NCBI GenBank assembly: GCA_963835295.1
Contig: CAWIEX010000011.1
Coordinates: forward strand, 1-64,000
Direction of reading: 5' to 3'
Length of the DNA: 64,000 nt
From: JAOPZW01 sp963835295
Lineage (GTDB): Bacteria > Actinomycetota > Thermoleophilia > Solirubrobacterales > Solirubrobacteraceae
Shown here piece after piece: positions 43,276 through 52,914 of the stretch (position 1 is the first letter of the stretch; the number at the start of each line of letters is the position of its first letter). Both the position numbers and the translations under genes were made by a program. Below the pieces are notes generated by a model. The model was not told the DNA's origin and made no database searches. It worked only from the letters and a program-made list of their open reading frames with translations.

Positions 43276-43850
43276 TGCGCATCGACCACGTCATCTGGGT
43301 CGCCGACGACCTGCGCTCGACGGCCGACCGCCTCGCGCACGAGCACGGGCTGCCCGACGGCGGCGGCGGGCGGCATGTCGGGATCGGGACCCACAACCGC
43401 GTCTTCCCGCTGGGCGGCGGCTATGTCGAGGTGCTGGCCATCGCCGACCACGAGGAGGCGGCGACCTCGGTCATCGGCCGCGCCGTCGCCGCGGCACCGG
43501 ACGGCCTCTTCGCCTGGGCGGTCGCGGTCCACGACGTGCCCGCCGAGGCGCAGCGCCTGGGCCTCGAGGTGACGAGCATCGAGCGCGGCGGCCTGACCGC
43601 ACGACTGACCGGCGTCGCCCAAGCCATGGGCGAGCCGTGGCTGCCGTTCTTCATCCAGCGCGACCCGGGCATCGCGGATCCCGGCGCCAGCGGCGACGCG
43701 GGTGGCATCGCGTGGATCGAGCTGGCAGCCGACCCAGAGCGCCTGCACGCCTGGCTGGGCGACGGCGAGGAGCTGCCGCTGCGCTACGCGGCCGGCGAGA
43801 CGCCCGGCCTGCGTGCCGTCGGCCTGGGCTCGGGCGCCGTCATCCGGTGA
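43275..43850 (+). CDS. VOC-like / glyoxalase_3-type protein
   Basis: 191 aa from ATG 43275, sharing one base with the preceding stop (TGATG). It begins MRIDHVIWVADDLRSTADRL and continues with GGRHVGIGTHNRVFPLGGGYVEV and FAWAVAVHD, the layout of the long VOC branch near glyoxalase_3. Ligand unknown. It ends 10 bp inside the convergent inositol monophosphatase gene. Confidence 0.85.
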   Translation: MRIDHVIWVADDLRSTADRLAHEHGLPDGGGGRHVGIGTHNRVFPLGGGYVEVLAIADHEEAATSVIGRAVAAAPDGLFAWAVAVHDVPAEAQRLGLEVTSIERGGLTARLTGVAQAMGEPWLPFFIQRDPGIADPGASGDAGGIAWIELAADPERLHAWLGDGEELPLRYAAGETPGLRAVGLGSGAVIR

Positions 43851-44601
43851 CGATCGCCTCCAGCGCGTCGACGATCGCGGGCGCCGCGACGAGCAGGCCG
43901 GCCCCGGTGCCCGGCAGCGCCTCGAGGTGGCGGGTCTCGAGGCCGGCTGCGCTGCAGAGCATCTCGCCCGCGGCCCAGTCCCAGGCGTTGAGCCCGTACT
44001 CGTAGTAGGCGTCGTAGCGCCCGGCGGCCAGCCACGCGAGGTCCAGCGCGGCCGAGCCGAGCCGGCGGATGTCGCGCACCTGCGGCAGCAGCCGCGCGAC
44101 GACCGCGGCCTGCGCAGCCCGCACGCGGGCGTCGTAGCCGAAGCCCGTCGAGACCATCGCCGTCGCGAGGTCGTCGCGCGCCGATCCGCGCATGGGCTCC
44201 CCGTTGAGCAAGGCCGCCTCCCCCGCGCGGACCGTGAAGAGCTCGTCGCGCAGCGGGTCGAGGACGACGCCCACGTGGCCCTCGCACGCCACCGACACCG
44301 ACCACTGCGGGATGCGGAAGAGGTAGTTGATCGTGCCGTCGAGCGGGTCGACGACCCAGCGCAGCCCCGTCGACCCCGCGATGTCGTCGCCCTCCTCCCC
44401 CAGGATGGCGTCGTCGGGCCGCCGCGCGGTGATGAGGTCGCGGATCGCGCGCTCGGCCTCGAGGTCGGCCTCGGAGACGAGGTCGGTGGGTGTCGACTTC
44501 GCCGCCACCTCGCGCACGCCGTGCTCGTAGTACTCGAGCAGCACTGCCGCCGAGGCGCGCGCCGCGGCCACCGCCACGTCGAGCAGGTCCTCGGCGCTCA
44601 T
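43840..44601 (-). CDS. Inositol monophosphatase-family phosphatase
   Basis: 253 aa. Metal-site motifs LGEEGDD, WVVDPLDGTINYLF and LNAWDWAAGEML are all present, giving a complete IMPase active site. Substrates may be inositol-1-phosphate, histidinol phosphate or 3'-phosphoadenosine phosphate. Its start overlaps the stop of the amidase gene upstream (ATGA), so they share a transcript although no metabolic link is obvious. Confidence 0.92.
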   Translation of the reverse strand: MSAEDLLDVAVAAARASAAVLLEYYEHGVREVAAKSTPTDLVSEADLEAERAIRDLITARRPDDAILGEEGDDIAGSTGLRWVVDPLDGTINYLFRIPQWSVSVACEGHVGVVLDPLRDELFTVRAGEAALLNGEPMRGSARDDLATAMVSTGFGYDARVRAAQAAVVARLLPQVRDIRRLGSAALDLAWLAAGRYDAYYEYGLNAWDWAAGEMLCSAAGLETRHLEALPGTGAGLLVAAPAIVDALEAIVTG

Positions 44602-45971
44602 AGCGGTGGCCGGCGGTCGGCCCACGGGCGCGCCTCCTCGATCTGGGCGGCGAGCGAGAGCAGGGTCGCCTCGTCGCCGGGGCGACCGACGAGCTGGACG
44701 GCCAGCGGCAGGCCCTTGTCGTCGACGCCAGCCGGCACCGAGGCCGCGGGCTGCCCGGTGGCGTTGAAGACGCCGTAGTACGGGACCCTGGAGACGATGG
44801 CGTTGAGCGTCCACAGCGCGCCGCGGCCGTGGAACTGGCCCACGCGGAACGGCGGCCCGGTCGGCCCGGGCGTGAGCACGACGTCGGCGTGGTCGAAGAT
44901 CGCGTTGATCCGCGCCGCCACGGCCTCCTCGGCGCCGCGCGCCCTCGCCAGCTGCCCGGCGGGTACGAGCGCGCCGAGGCGCGCCATCGCGCGGGTGCGC
45001 GGCTCCAGGCGCCCGGGGTGCTCGACCGAGTGCGCGTCGTCGTTGATCCCGCGCAGGTAGCGCGCCACCAGGTTCGGCCACGCCGCCGGCCCGTAGTCGA
45101 TCTCGCGCTCCGCGACGTCGTGGCCCAGCGAGCGCAGGAGCTCCGCGGTCCCGTGCACGGCATCGCGCTGCTCGCCCCCCAGGCGCGCCAGCGCGCCCGG
45201 CGGCAGCTTGGTCGAGACGGCGACGCGCAGGCGCCCCGGCTGGCGCGCGGCGGCCTCGACGAAGCCGCCGCCGCCCGCCGCGGCCTCGAGGAAGAGCGCG
45301 GCGTCGGCCACCCGCCGGGCCAGCGGCCCGTACACCCCCAGGCCGTGCCAGATCTCGCGCTTGGGCCCCACCGAGATGCGGTCGCGCTGCGGCTTGAGCC
45401 CGAACAGTCCGCAGAACGCGGCGGGGATGCGGATCGAGCCGCCGCCGTCGGAGCCCAGGGCGGCGCCGACCATGCCGGTGGCCACCGCGGCGCCCGTCCC
45501 GCCGCTCGAGCCGCCGGGCGTGTGGTCCAGCGACCAGGGGTTGCGCGTGGCGCCGAAGGCCAGCGACTCCGTGAACGGGAAGATCGTCAGCTCGGGCACG
45601 TGCGTCTTGCCGATGACGATGGCGCCCGCCTCGCGCAGGGCGCGCACGACGTCGGCGTCGCGCTCGCGCGGGCCGCCGTGCGACAGCGAGCCCCAGGCCG
45701 TGACCTCGCCGGCCACATCGGTGTCGTCCTTGATCGCCACCGGCACGCCGAGCAGCGGGCGCCGATCGCCCGCGCCGCGGCGCGCGTCGGCCTGGTCGGC
45801 CTCGGTCAGCGCGCGGTGGGCGAGGACCACACGGAAGGCGTTGACCTCGGGGTCGGCCTGCCAGATGCGGTCGAGCGACGCCTCGACGAGCTCGCGCGCC
45901 GAGACCTCGCCGGCGGCCACCAGGCGCGCCTGCTCGGTGGCACCGGCGAAGCAGAGGTCGGTGGCGTCCAT
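44598..45971 (-). CDS. Amidase signature enzyme
   Basis: 457 aa from ATG 45971 (MDATDLCFAG, a typical start); ATG 45986 would add five residues. The Ser-cisSer-Lys triad is in VAIKDDTD, the glycine-rich GGSSGGTGAAVATG and GSDGGGSIRIPAA. The C-terminus PAASVPAGVDDKGLPLAVQLVG is canonical. It hydrolyses amides of unknown type; there is no GatB/GatC nearby, so it is not the tRNA amidotransferase. Coupled to the IMPase gene. Confidence 0.92.
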   Translation of the reverse strand: MDATDLCFAGATEQARLVAAGEVSARELVEASLDRIWQADPEVNAFRVVLAHRALTEADQADARRGAGDRRPLLGVPVAIKDDTDVAGEVTAWGSLSHGGPRERDADVVRALREAGAIVIGKTHVPELTIFPFTESLAFGATRNPWSLDHTPGGSSGGTGAAVATGMVGAALGSDGGGSIRIPAAFCGLFGLKPQRDRISVGPKREIWHGLGVYGPLARRVADAALFLEAAAGGGGFVEAAARQPGRLRVAVSTKLPPGALARLGGEQRDAVHGTAELLRSLGHDVAEREIDYGPAAWPNLVARYLRGINDDAHSVEHPGRLEPRTRAMARLGALVPAGQLARARGAEEAVAARINAIFDHADVVLTPGPTGPPFRVGQFHGRGALWTLNAIVSRVPYYGVFNATGQPAASVPAGVDDKGLPLAVQLVGRPGDEATLLSLAAQIEEARPWADRRPPL

Positions 45972-45998
45972 GGCGCGGGCGAACATTAGTGTGCGGCC

Positions 45999-46922
45999 GT
46001 GGCCCGCGGCCCCCTCGCCTGCACGGACGCCGAGCGCCGCGGCGCGCTCGCGCTGCTGCGCCGGCTGCGCCGCGCGCGGCGCTCGCCGCGCGTCGAGGCC
46101 CGGTGGGTGCGCCCCGGGTGGCCGGCGTGGCAGGCGCTGTGCGCGGTGGCCGGCGTGGTCGGCGCGGTGCTCAGCGTGGACCACCCGCTCGCCGGGCTGA
46201 TCGTCGCCGCGAGCGCCTGCGCGCTCTCGATCGCCCATGGCCGCGGCCTGCTCCCGCTCGGCCGCGCGCGCGCCACGCAGGACGTGGTGGCCCACGCGCG
46301 CGAGCCGCGCGCGGTGGCGCTCGTCGTCCTGGCCGCGGTCGACCGCCCGCGGGCGACGGTCCTGTGGCGCGTCCCGGCGGCCCTCGAGTGGCTGCAGGGC
46401 TCGCTGGCGGTGACCGTCGCGCTGGCCGGGGCCCGCGTGGCCGGCGCGGACGGCACCCTGCTCGGCGTCGCCCAGCTGGTCCCCGCGGCGGTGGCGCTCG
46501 TGGCAGCCGGGAGCCTCGTCGACGCCATCGTCGCGCCCGCCGCCGAGGCCGACACGGCCGCGGCCGACGCCGCCGTGGCCACCGCCAGGGACGTGCCCTG
46601 GGCCGAGGTGGTGTTCGTCGGCGCCGGCGAGCTCGGGTTGCGCGCCCGCCTGCGCGCGGAGCGCCGCGCGCCTGAGACCACCGTCCTGCTGTGGCTGGAG
46701 CCCGCGCCGCGGGCGTGGTGGAGCAGCGCGCACCCGACGCTGGCCGAGATCGCCGCCGAGACCGGGATTCCGCGCCGGCGCGGGCGCGCCCTGCCTTCCG
46801 GGGAGCGGCCGGCGCTCGCCATCGGCGGGCCCCGCGGCCAGCTGCGCGAGCTCACCGCGGCGGTCGTCGAGGCCATCGACGCCCGGCTGCGTCAGCCGCC
46901 GTCGGCCAGCTCGACGAAGTAG
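45999..46922 (+). CDS. Putative membrane protein of unknown function
   Basis: 307 aa, GTG start. After a basic N-terminus, two hydrophobic hairpins (about residues 45-80 and 135-175) flank a central R/A-rich segment. The C-terminal 130 residues are soluble and alternate strands and helices (WAEVVFVGAGELGLRARL, TVLLWLEPAPRAWW), reminiscent of a peptidase-like fold but without catalytic residues I can name. Its 3' end overlaps the convergent acetoacetyl-CoA synthetase by 31 bp. Confidence 0.65.
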   Translation: MARGPLACTDAERRGALALLRRLRRARRSPRVEARWVRPGWPAWQALCAVAGVVGAVLSVDHPLAGLIVAASACALSIAHGRGLLPLGRARATQDVVAHAREPRAVALVVLAAVDRPRATVLWRVPAALEWLQGSLAVTVALAGARVAGADGTLLGVAQLVPAAVALVAAGSLVDAIVAPAAEADTAAADAAVATARDVPWAEVVFVGAGELGLRARLRAERRAPETTVLLWLEPAPRAWWSSAHPTLAEIAAETGIPRRRGRALPSGERPALAIGGPRGQLRELTAAVVEAIDARLRQPPSASSTK

Positions 46923-48801
46923 TCCAGGGCGCCCGGGTTGGCCAGCGACTCGCGGCTGGCGGCCTTGTCTGCCGGGTGGCCCATGAGGATGCGCTTGACC
47001 GGGACCTCGAGCGCCTTGCCCGAGAGCGTCCGCGGGACCTCGGCGATCTGGTGGATCTCGTTGGGCACGTGGCGCGGCGAGCAGTCCTCGCGGATGCGCT
47101 GCTTGATGCGCCCGACGAGGTCGTCGTCGAGCGTCGCGCCCTCGCGCAGCACGACGAAGAGCGGCATCCACCCGTCGGTGCCTTCGCGCGGGACGTCGAC
47201 CACGAGCGCGTCGACGACGTCGTCGTCGGCCAGCACGGCGCTGTAGATCTCGCTCGTACCCATGCGGATCCCGCCGCGGTTGATGGTCGAGTCCGAGCGC
47301 CCGGAGATGATCGCCGTGCCGCGCTCGGTGATCTCGATCCAGTCGCCGTGGCGCCAGACGCCCGGGTACATCGAGAAGTAGCTCTCGCGCAGCCGCGAGC
47401 CGTCGTCGTCGCCCCAGAAGGAGATCGGCATCGACGGCATCGGCTCGGTCAGGACGAGCTCGCCCACCTGCCCGACGAGCGCGTTGCCGTCCTCGTCGAA
47501 CGCCTCGACCTTGGCGCCCAGCGCCCGCGCCTGCAGCTCGCCCTCGTAGACCGGCAGGGTCGGCACGCCGCCGACGAACGCGGTGCACAGGTCGGTCCCG
47601 CCGCTGGTGGAGAACAGCCACGTGTCCGAGCCGACGTGCTCGTAGACCCAGTCGAAGCCCTCCGGGGCCAGCGGCGACCCGGTCGAGCCCACGGCCCGCA
47701 GCGCGCTGAGGTCGCGCCCGTCGCGCGGCTCGATGCCGGCCTTCATGCACGACGCGATGTACGACGCGCTCGTGCCGAACGTGGTCATGCCGGTGTCCTG
47801 CGCCAGGTCCCACAGGGCCCCGAGGTCCGGCGAGCCCGGGTGGCCGTCGAAGAGGACGATCGACGCCGGCGTCAGCAGCACGCCCACGAGGAAGTTCCAC
47901 ATCATCCAGCCGGTCGTGGTGAACCAGAAGACGCGGTCGCCCTCCTGCGCGTCGAGGTGCAGGTGCATGTGCTTGAGGTGCTCGAGCAGGATGCCGCCCT
48001 GGCTGTGGACGATCGGCTTGGGCAGCCCGGTCGTGCCCGAGCTGAACAGCAGCCAGAGGGGGTGGTCGAACGGGACCTGCTCGAAGGTCAGCGGCTCGTC
48101 GCGGGCCACCAGCTCCGACGGCCAGCCGCCGGCGTCGAGGTAGCCGAAGCGCACGACCCGCGCGCCGATCTCCTCGGCGATGGCGGCGACGACCTCGCCG
48201 CGGTCGTGGTCGCGCCCCCCGTAGCGGTAGCCGTCGACGGCCAGGAGCACCTTGGGCTCGATCTGGCCGAAGCGGTCGACCACCGAGCGCGCGCCGAACT
48301 CCGGCGCGGCGCTCGACCACACCGCGCCGATCGAGGCGGTGGCCAGGAAGGCCGCGATCGTCTCGGGGATGTTGGGCATGTAGGCGGCCACCCGGTCGCC
48401 GGGCCCACGCCCATGCGCCGCAGGCCGGCGGCGATGCGGGCGGTCTGCTCGCGCAGCTCGCCCCACGTCCACTGCGACAGCTCGCGCAGCTCGCCGGCGT
48501 GGCGGATGGCCACCGCGTCGTCGTCGCGATCGCGGAAGAAGTGCTCGGCGTAGGACAGGCGCGAGCCCGGGAACCACTGCGCGCCGGGCATCTCGCGCCG
48601 CCCGAGCACGCGCTCGTACGGCTCGGAGGCCTGCACGTCGAAGAACTCCCAGATCGCGGCCCAGAAGCCCTCGAGGTCGTGGACCGACCAGCGCCACAGC
48701 TGGTCGTAGTCGCCCTCGCGACCGACCTCGCGCGCGAAGCGGGCGATCGTGGCGTGCTCGGCGCGGTCGGCGGAGGGGTGCCACAGCAGCTTGGGCTCCA
48801 T
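46892..48801 (-). pseudogene. aacS: Acetoacetyl-CoA synthetase with one frameshift
   Basis: ATG 48801 starts MEPKLLWHPS and reads the N-terminal domain to LRRMGVGP; at about 48400 one G is missing from a GC run, and the remaining 500 residues follow in the next frame, from GDRVAAYMPNIPETI to the stop at 46892. Motifs are complete: SSGTTGLPKPIVHS, STSGGTDLC, HGDWIEITERG, RSDSTINRGGIRMG and the catalytic lysine in RTLSGKALEVPV. It activates acetoacetate to acetoacetyl-CoA. Since everything else is conserved, the single shift may be a sequencing error. Confidence 0.85.
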
Positions 48802-48891
48802 GGGCGGTGAGGGTAGATGGGTCGCCCGCCCCATTGCGCTCCGGCCGCGGCGCCCTGTAGGAATCAGGGCAACCGATCCCGAGGAGGCCCC

Positions 48892-50025
48892 GTGCCTTAC
48901 CCCGTGACGTTCAAGGCGGACTACGTCGAGAAGCGCAGCCGGCTGACGACGTTCTTCCGTCTGCTGCTGGCGATCCCGCACCTCATCGTGGTCTTCTTCT
49001 ACCTGCTGGCCGCGGAGATCGTGGTCATCATCGCCTGGTTCGCGCTGCTCTTCACGGGCCGCTATCCACAGGGCATGTACGACTTCGTCGCCGGCGCGCT
49101 GCGCTACGGGACGCGCGTCTGCGGCTACGTCTACCTGCTGAGCGACGAGTACCCACCGTTCTCGGGCGACCCGGCGACCCCGTACCCCGTCGACCTGAAC
49201 ATCGGGCCGCCGAAGGGGGAGTACAGCCGCCTGAAGGTCCTCTTCCGGATCATCCTCGCGATCCCGGTCTACATCATCTCCTACGCGATGCAGATCGTGG
49301 CCCAGCTGGGTGCGCTCCTCGCCTGGTTCGCGATCGTCGTCCTCGGACGCCAGCCCAAGGGGCTTCAGGACATGACCGTGCTGGGAGTCAGCTACCAGCA
49401 GCGCGCGTACGCCTACTTCTTCCTGATCACCGAGGACTGGCCGCCCTTCACCGACGACACGACGGGCGGCCGCGTCGAGGCCGCGCCGGCCTTCGGCGCG
49501 CTGGCCTCGAGCCCGCCGGCAGCGGGCGCCGAGCACCCGACCTCGGTGCCGCCCGGCGGTTACGCCTCGCCCGAGCGCGAGGCGGCCGTCCCGTCGCCGT
49601 TGCCGCCCGACGCGCCCGAGCCCGACCCGCCGACCGCGCTCGCCGAGCCGGCGGCGCCGCAGGCGCCGGCCACTGAGCCATCCGTCACCGTGGAGCCGGC
49701 CGAGTCCGCGGCCCCCGCGCCGCCCCCGCCCGCCCCGCCGGCCGCCGCGCCCGGTCCGCCGTCGGAGCCCGGGCCGACCGGCCCGACCTCCGGCGACCCG
49801 CTCGGCGGGGGCGCCGCGCCACCGTCGCCGCCGTCGCCGTCCGAGCCCGAGGCGCCGACCGAGCCGAGCCCGCCCTCCCCCGGCGAATGGCCCGATCCGG
49901 ACCCCGCGTCCGGCCCGCCCTCCCCCGGCGAATGGCCGGACCCCTCGCCGCCGGCGCCGCCCCGCGACGAGGAGGAGGACGAGCCGCCGCCGGGGCCGTT
50001 CGGCCCGAGCTCGACCAACCCGTAG
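48892..50025 (+). CDS. DUF4389-type membrane protein with long Pro/Ala/Glu tail
   Basis: 377 aa, GTG 48892 after GAGGAGG. Two repeats of the DUF4389 unit, each with a membrane hairpin (FFRLLLAIPHLIVVFFYLLA, later FRIILAIPVYIISYAM) and the YPFDFVAG/YLLSDEYPPF-type loops, fill residues 1-190. The last 180 residues are a low-complexity tail rich in P, A, E and S, with the unit PPSPGEWPDP repeated twice (DNA repeats near 49871 and 49916). Function unknown; likely cell-envelope associated. Confidence 0.85.
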   Translation: MPYPVTFKADYVEKRSRLTTFFRLLLAIPHLIVVFFYLLAAEIVVIIAWFALLFTGRYPQGMYDFVAGALRYGTRVCGYVYLLSDEYPPFSGDPATPYPVDLNIGPPKGEYSRLKVLFRIILAIPVYIISYAMQIVAQLGALLAWFAIVVLGRQPKGLQDMTVLGVSYQQRAYAYFFLITEDWPPFTDDTTGGRVEAAPAFGALASSPPAAGAEHPTSVPPGGYASPEREAAVPSPLPPDAPEPDPPTALAEPAAPQAPATEPSVTVEPAESAAPAPPPPAPPAAAPGPPSEPGPTGPTSGDPLGGGAAPPSPPSPSEPEAPTEPSPPSPGEWPDPDPASGPPSPGEWPDPSPPAPPRDEEEDEPPPGPFGPSSTNP

Positions 50026-50027
50026 GG

Positions 50028-50454
50028 GCGCTCCTGCCCCAACCGTTCTGCAACCACATCGACCTCTGCGTCTCCTCGCTGGAGCGCAGCCTGCCGTTCT
50101 ATCGCGCGCTGCTCGCCCAGCTGGGCCCGACGAGCGAGGGCTCCATCGTCGGTGAGCGCGGGGAGGTCGTGGTCTACATCAGCCTCCCCGGCGGGGCGGT
50201 CGGGCTGCGCGAGGCCGGTGCCGCCGCCGCCGTCGACCGCTATGCGCCCGGCCTGCACCATCTCGCCTTCGACGCTCGCTCGCGGGAGGTGGTCGACGCC
50301 ATCGCAGCCTGGCTGCGAGGAGGGCGCCGACATCGAGGGCGGCCCCGGCGAGCGCGACTACACGCCGGGCTACTACGCGGTCTTCTTCTTCGATCCCGAC
50401 GGCCTCAAGCTCGAGGTCGTCCACCAGCCTCCGCGCCCGTCTACGCCGGGGTGA
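50028..50454 (+). pseudogene. VOC (glyoxalase-like) gene with a frameshift and no clear start
   Basis: The first part reads FCNHIDLCVSSLERSLPFYR and VVVYISLPGGAVGLRE, then HHLAFDARSREVV; near 50320 the frame shifts by one base and continues GADIEGGPGERDYTPGYYAV and FFFDPDGLKLEVVH to the stop at 50454. Together they form one VOC domain. No ATG, GTG or TTG starts the frame between the previous stop and the first strand. It overlaps the convergent carboxylase gene by 14 bp. Confidence 0.7.
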
Positions 50455-51961
50455 TCGGGTTGCGCTTGCGCGGCCACTCGCGCGCCTTGCCGGCCGCCAG
50501 CGCGAAGCGCTTGACCAGCTCCTCGCGCAGGTCCTCGGGCTGGATCACCGCGTCGACGACGAGCTCCGAGGCCAGGTGCAGGATGTCGATGTCCTCGGCG
50601 TACTCGCGCCGCAGCTCCTCGGTGCGCCGCGCGCGCTCGTCGGGGTCCTCGATGGCCTGCAGCTGGTTGTAGAAGACCGCGTTGACCGCGGCCTGCGGCC
50701 CCATCACGGCGATCGACGCGCTGGGCAGCGCGAGGCAGCCGTCGGGATCGAAGGCCGGGCCGGCCATCGCGTACAGCCCGGCGCCGTAGGCCTTGCGCAC
50801 GATGACGCTGAGCTTGGGCACGGTGGCCTCGCTGACCGCGCTGATCATCTTCGCCCCGTGGCGGATGATCCCGTGGCGCTCGACGGCGGTGCCGATCATG
50901 AAGCCGGGCACGTCGGCCAGGAAGAGCAGCGGCACGTTGAACGCGTTGCAGGTCTGGATGAAGCGCGCGGCCTTGTCGGCCGAGTCGACGAAGAGCACGC
51001 CGCCCTTCTGCTTGGGCTGGTTGGCGACGATGCCGACGGCCCGCCCCTCCAGGCGGGCGTAGCCGACGACGAGCTCCTTGGCCCAGCGGGGATGGACCTC
51101 CAGGAACGAGCCGGCGTCGACCAGCGCATCGATCAGCGCCTTGATGTCGAACGGCTTGTTCTCGTCGGCGGGGATGAGCTCGCGGATGACGGCGTCCGAG
51201 CCGGGGGCCGCGGGCGGGGCCGGCGGCGGCTCCTGCTCCCAGTGCGACGGGAAGTAGGACAGGTAGGCCTTGGCGAGGTCGATGCCCTCCACGTCCGTCT
51301 TGACCAGCATGTGCCCGCACCCGCTCACACCGGTGTGCATGCGCGCCCCGCCCATCTCCTCGAGCGTGACCTTCTCGCCGATGACCATCTCGGCCATCCG
51401 CGGCGAGCCGAGGTACATCGACGCGTTGCCATCGCGCATGATCACCACGTCGCAGAAGGCGGGGATGTAGGCGCCGCCCGCCGCCGACGGGCCGAAGAGC
51501 ACGCATACCTGCGGCACGACGCCCGAGAGCTTGACCTCAGTGTGGAAGATGCGCCCTGCGCCGCGGCGGCCGGGGAACATCTGCACCTGATCGGTGATGC
51601 GCGCGCCCGCCGAGTCCACGAGGTAGACCATCGGCACCCGCAGGCTCAGCGCGCGCTCCTGGATGCGGATGATCTTCTCCACCGTCTTCGGGCCCCACGA
51701 GCCCGCCTTCACCGTCGGGTCGTTGGCCATCACCGCCACCGGCCGCCCGGCGATGCGGCCCAGGCCGGTCACGACGCCGTCGGCCCCAAGCCCCTCGCCC
51801 TCCCAGTTGGCCAGCAGCGCCTCCTCGGCGAACGAGCCGGCGTCGAGCAGCCGCGCCACGCGCTCGCGCACCGGCAGCTTGCCCTGCTCGCGCGCCTTGT
51901 CGTGATGGCGCTCGGGGCCGCCGCCCAGGGCGCGGTCCAGCGCCTCCTTGAGGTCACTCAC
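50441..51961 (-). CDS. Acyl-CoA carboxylase beta (carboxyltransferase) subunit
   Basis: 506 aa, GTG start in a GTGA overlap with the membrane-protein gene upstream. Carboxyltransferase motifs include GKLPVRERVARLLD, VYLVDSAGARI, GPSAAGGAYIPAFCD, YLGSPRMAEMV and GAGLYAMAGPAF. Substrate could be propionyl-, methylcrotonyl- or geranyl-CoA. Neighbouring enoyl-CoA hydratase, HMG-CoA lyase and acetoacetyl-CoA synthetase favour methylcrotonyl-CoA in leucine breakdown. The biotin-carrying alpha subunit is not in the window. Confidence 0.92.
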   Translation of the reverse strand: MSDLKEALDRALGGGPERHHDKAREQGKLPVRERVARLLDAGSFAEEALLANWEGEGLGADGVVTGLGRIAGRPVAVMANDPTVKAGSWGPKTVEKIIRIQERALSLRVPMVYLVDSAGARITDQVQMFPGRRGAGRIFHTEVKLSGVVPQVCVLFGPSAAGGAYIPAFCDVVIMRDGNASMYLGSPRMAEMVIGEKVTLEEMGGARMHTGVSGCGHMLVKTDVEGIDLAKAYLSYFPSHWEQEPPPAPPAAPGSDAVIRELIPADENKPFDIKALIDALVDAGSFLEVHPRWAKELVVGYARLEGRAVGIVANQPKQKGGVLFVDSADKAARFIQTCNAFNVPLLFLADVPGFMIGTAVERHGIIRHGAKMISAVSEATVPKLSVIVRKAYGAGLYAMAGPAFDPDGCLALPSASIAVMGPQAAVNAVFYNQLQAIEDPDERARRTEELRREYAEDIDILHLASELVVDAVIQPEDLREELVKRFALAAGKAREWPRKRNPITPA

Positions 51962-52872
51962 TGCTCGCTCCTGATCTCGAAGACGCGGGCCTCGCCGCGC
52001 GAGGGCGCGGGCGGCAGCGGCCGGCTGGGGCGCAGGCCGATGGCGAGCAGCCCGCCAGCGCCGACGGCCAGCACCAGAGGCCAGCCGATCAGCGTTGCCT
52101 TGCCGCCGGCGGCGGCGACGGTCGTCGCCAGCAGGACCGCCACGCCGATCCACCCCGGGCCGGGCGCGCGATCGACGGCCGAGAACGCGCACAGACCGAA
52201 GCCGCACGCGTAGAGGAAGAGCTCCCAGCCGGTCCCCGCGCCGGGGCCGAAGAGCGGCGAGGAGCCGAAGACCTGGTCGAAGACGAGGGTCAGGGCCAGC
52301 GCCAGCGCGGTCAGCCCGCCCGCATCGGCAAAGGCGACGGCGCGCGCGGGATGGTGGTCGCGGCTGGCGACGGTGGCGCCGGCGAGGACGGCGACGAGCG
52401 CGAGCAGCAGCCAGCGGAAGGTCTGCACGCCGCCGGGCGAGAACACGAGGTCGACGAAGCCCAGGACGGCGAGGACGAGGCTCACCGCGCCCAGGAGCAC
52501 GCACAGCGCTGAGTCGCGCGCGATCCCCAGGCCGAAGCCGAGCGCCGCCAGCGCGCCGCCGGCCCAGGCCAGGGTCCCGCTCGAGTCGAGGCCCTCGGAG
52601 CCAAGCAGCAGGGACAGCCGCGCGAGGGTGGGCACGGCCAGCGCGAAGGTCACGGCCAGCAGCGCGCTCTGGTAGGCGCGCGGCGCGTCGCCCTCGCGCG
52701 GCGCGCGCAGTGCCAGCGCCCCCACGAAGGCCAGGGCGGCGGCCGCGTAGGCGAAGTGAATGCCCTTCCCCCACGCGTCGTCGAAGCGCACCTGGAGCAG
52801 CGCGACGAGAGCGGCCAGCGCCACCGCGCCGGCCGCGACGACGTCACCCCGGTGCGGCAACGGACGCAGCAT
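51958..52872 (-). CDS. Polytopic membrane protein of unknown function
   Basis: 304 aa with about nine hydrophobic helices spread evenly from residue 10 to 280 and short loops. No transporter signature. The last 20 residues are cytoplasmic and charged. It is translationally coupled to the carboxylase beta gene downstream. Family not recognised. Confidence 0.75.
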   Translation of the reverse strand: MLRPLPHRGDVVAAGAVALAALVALLQVRFDDAWGKGIHFAYAAAALAFVGALALRAPREGDAPRAYQSALLAVTFALAVPTLARLSLLLGSEGLDSSGTLAWAGGALAALGFGLGIARDSALCVLLGAVSLVLAVLGFVDLVFSPGGVQTFRWLLLALVAVLAGATVASRDHHPARAVAFADAGGLTALALALTLVFDQVFGSSPLFGPGAGTGWELFLYACGFGLCAFSAVDRAPGPGWIGVAVLLATTVAAAGGKATLIGWPLVLAVGAGGLLAIGLRPSRPLPPAPSRGEARVFEIRSEQ

Positions 52873-52914
52873 GCAAGGGCCGGGAGGCTAGTCCAAAGCA
52901 GTCATGATGCTGCG

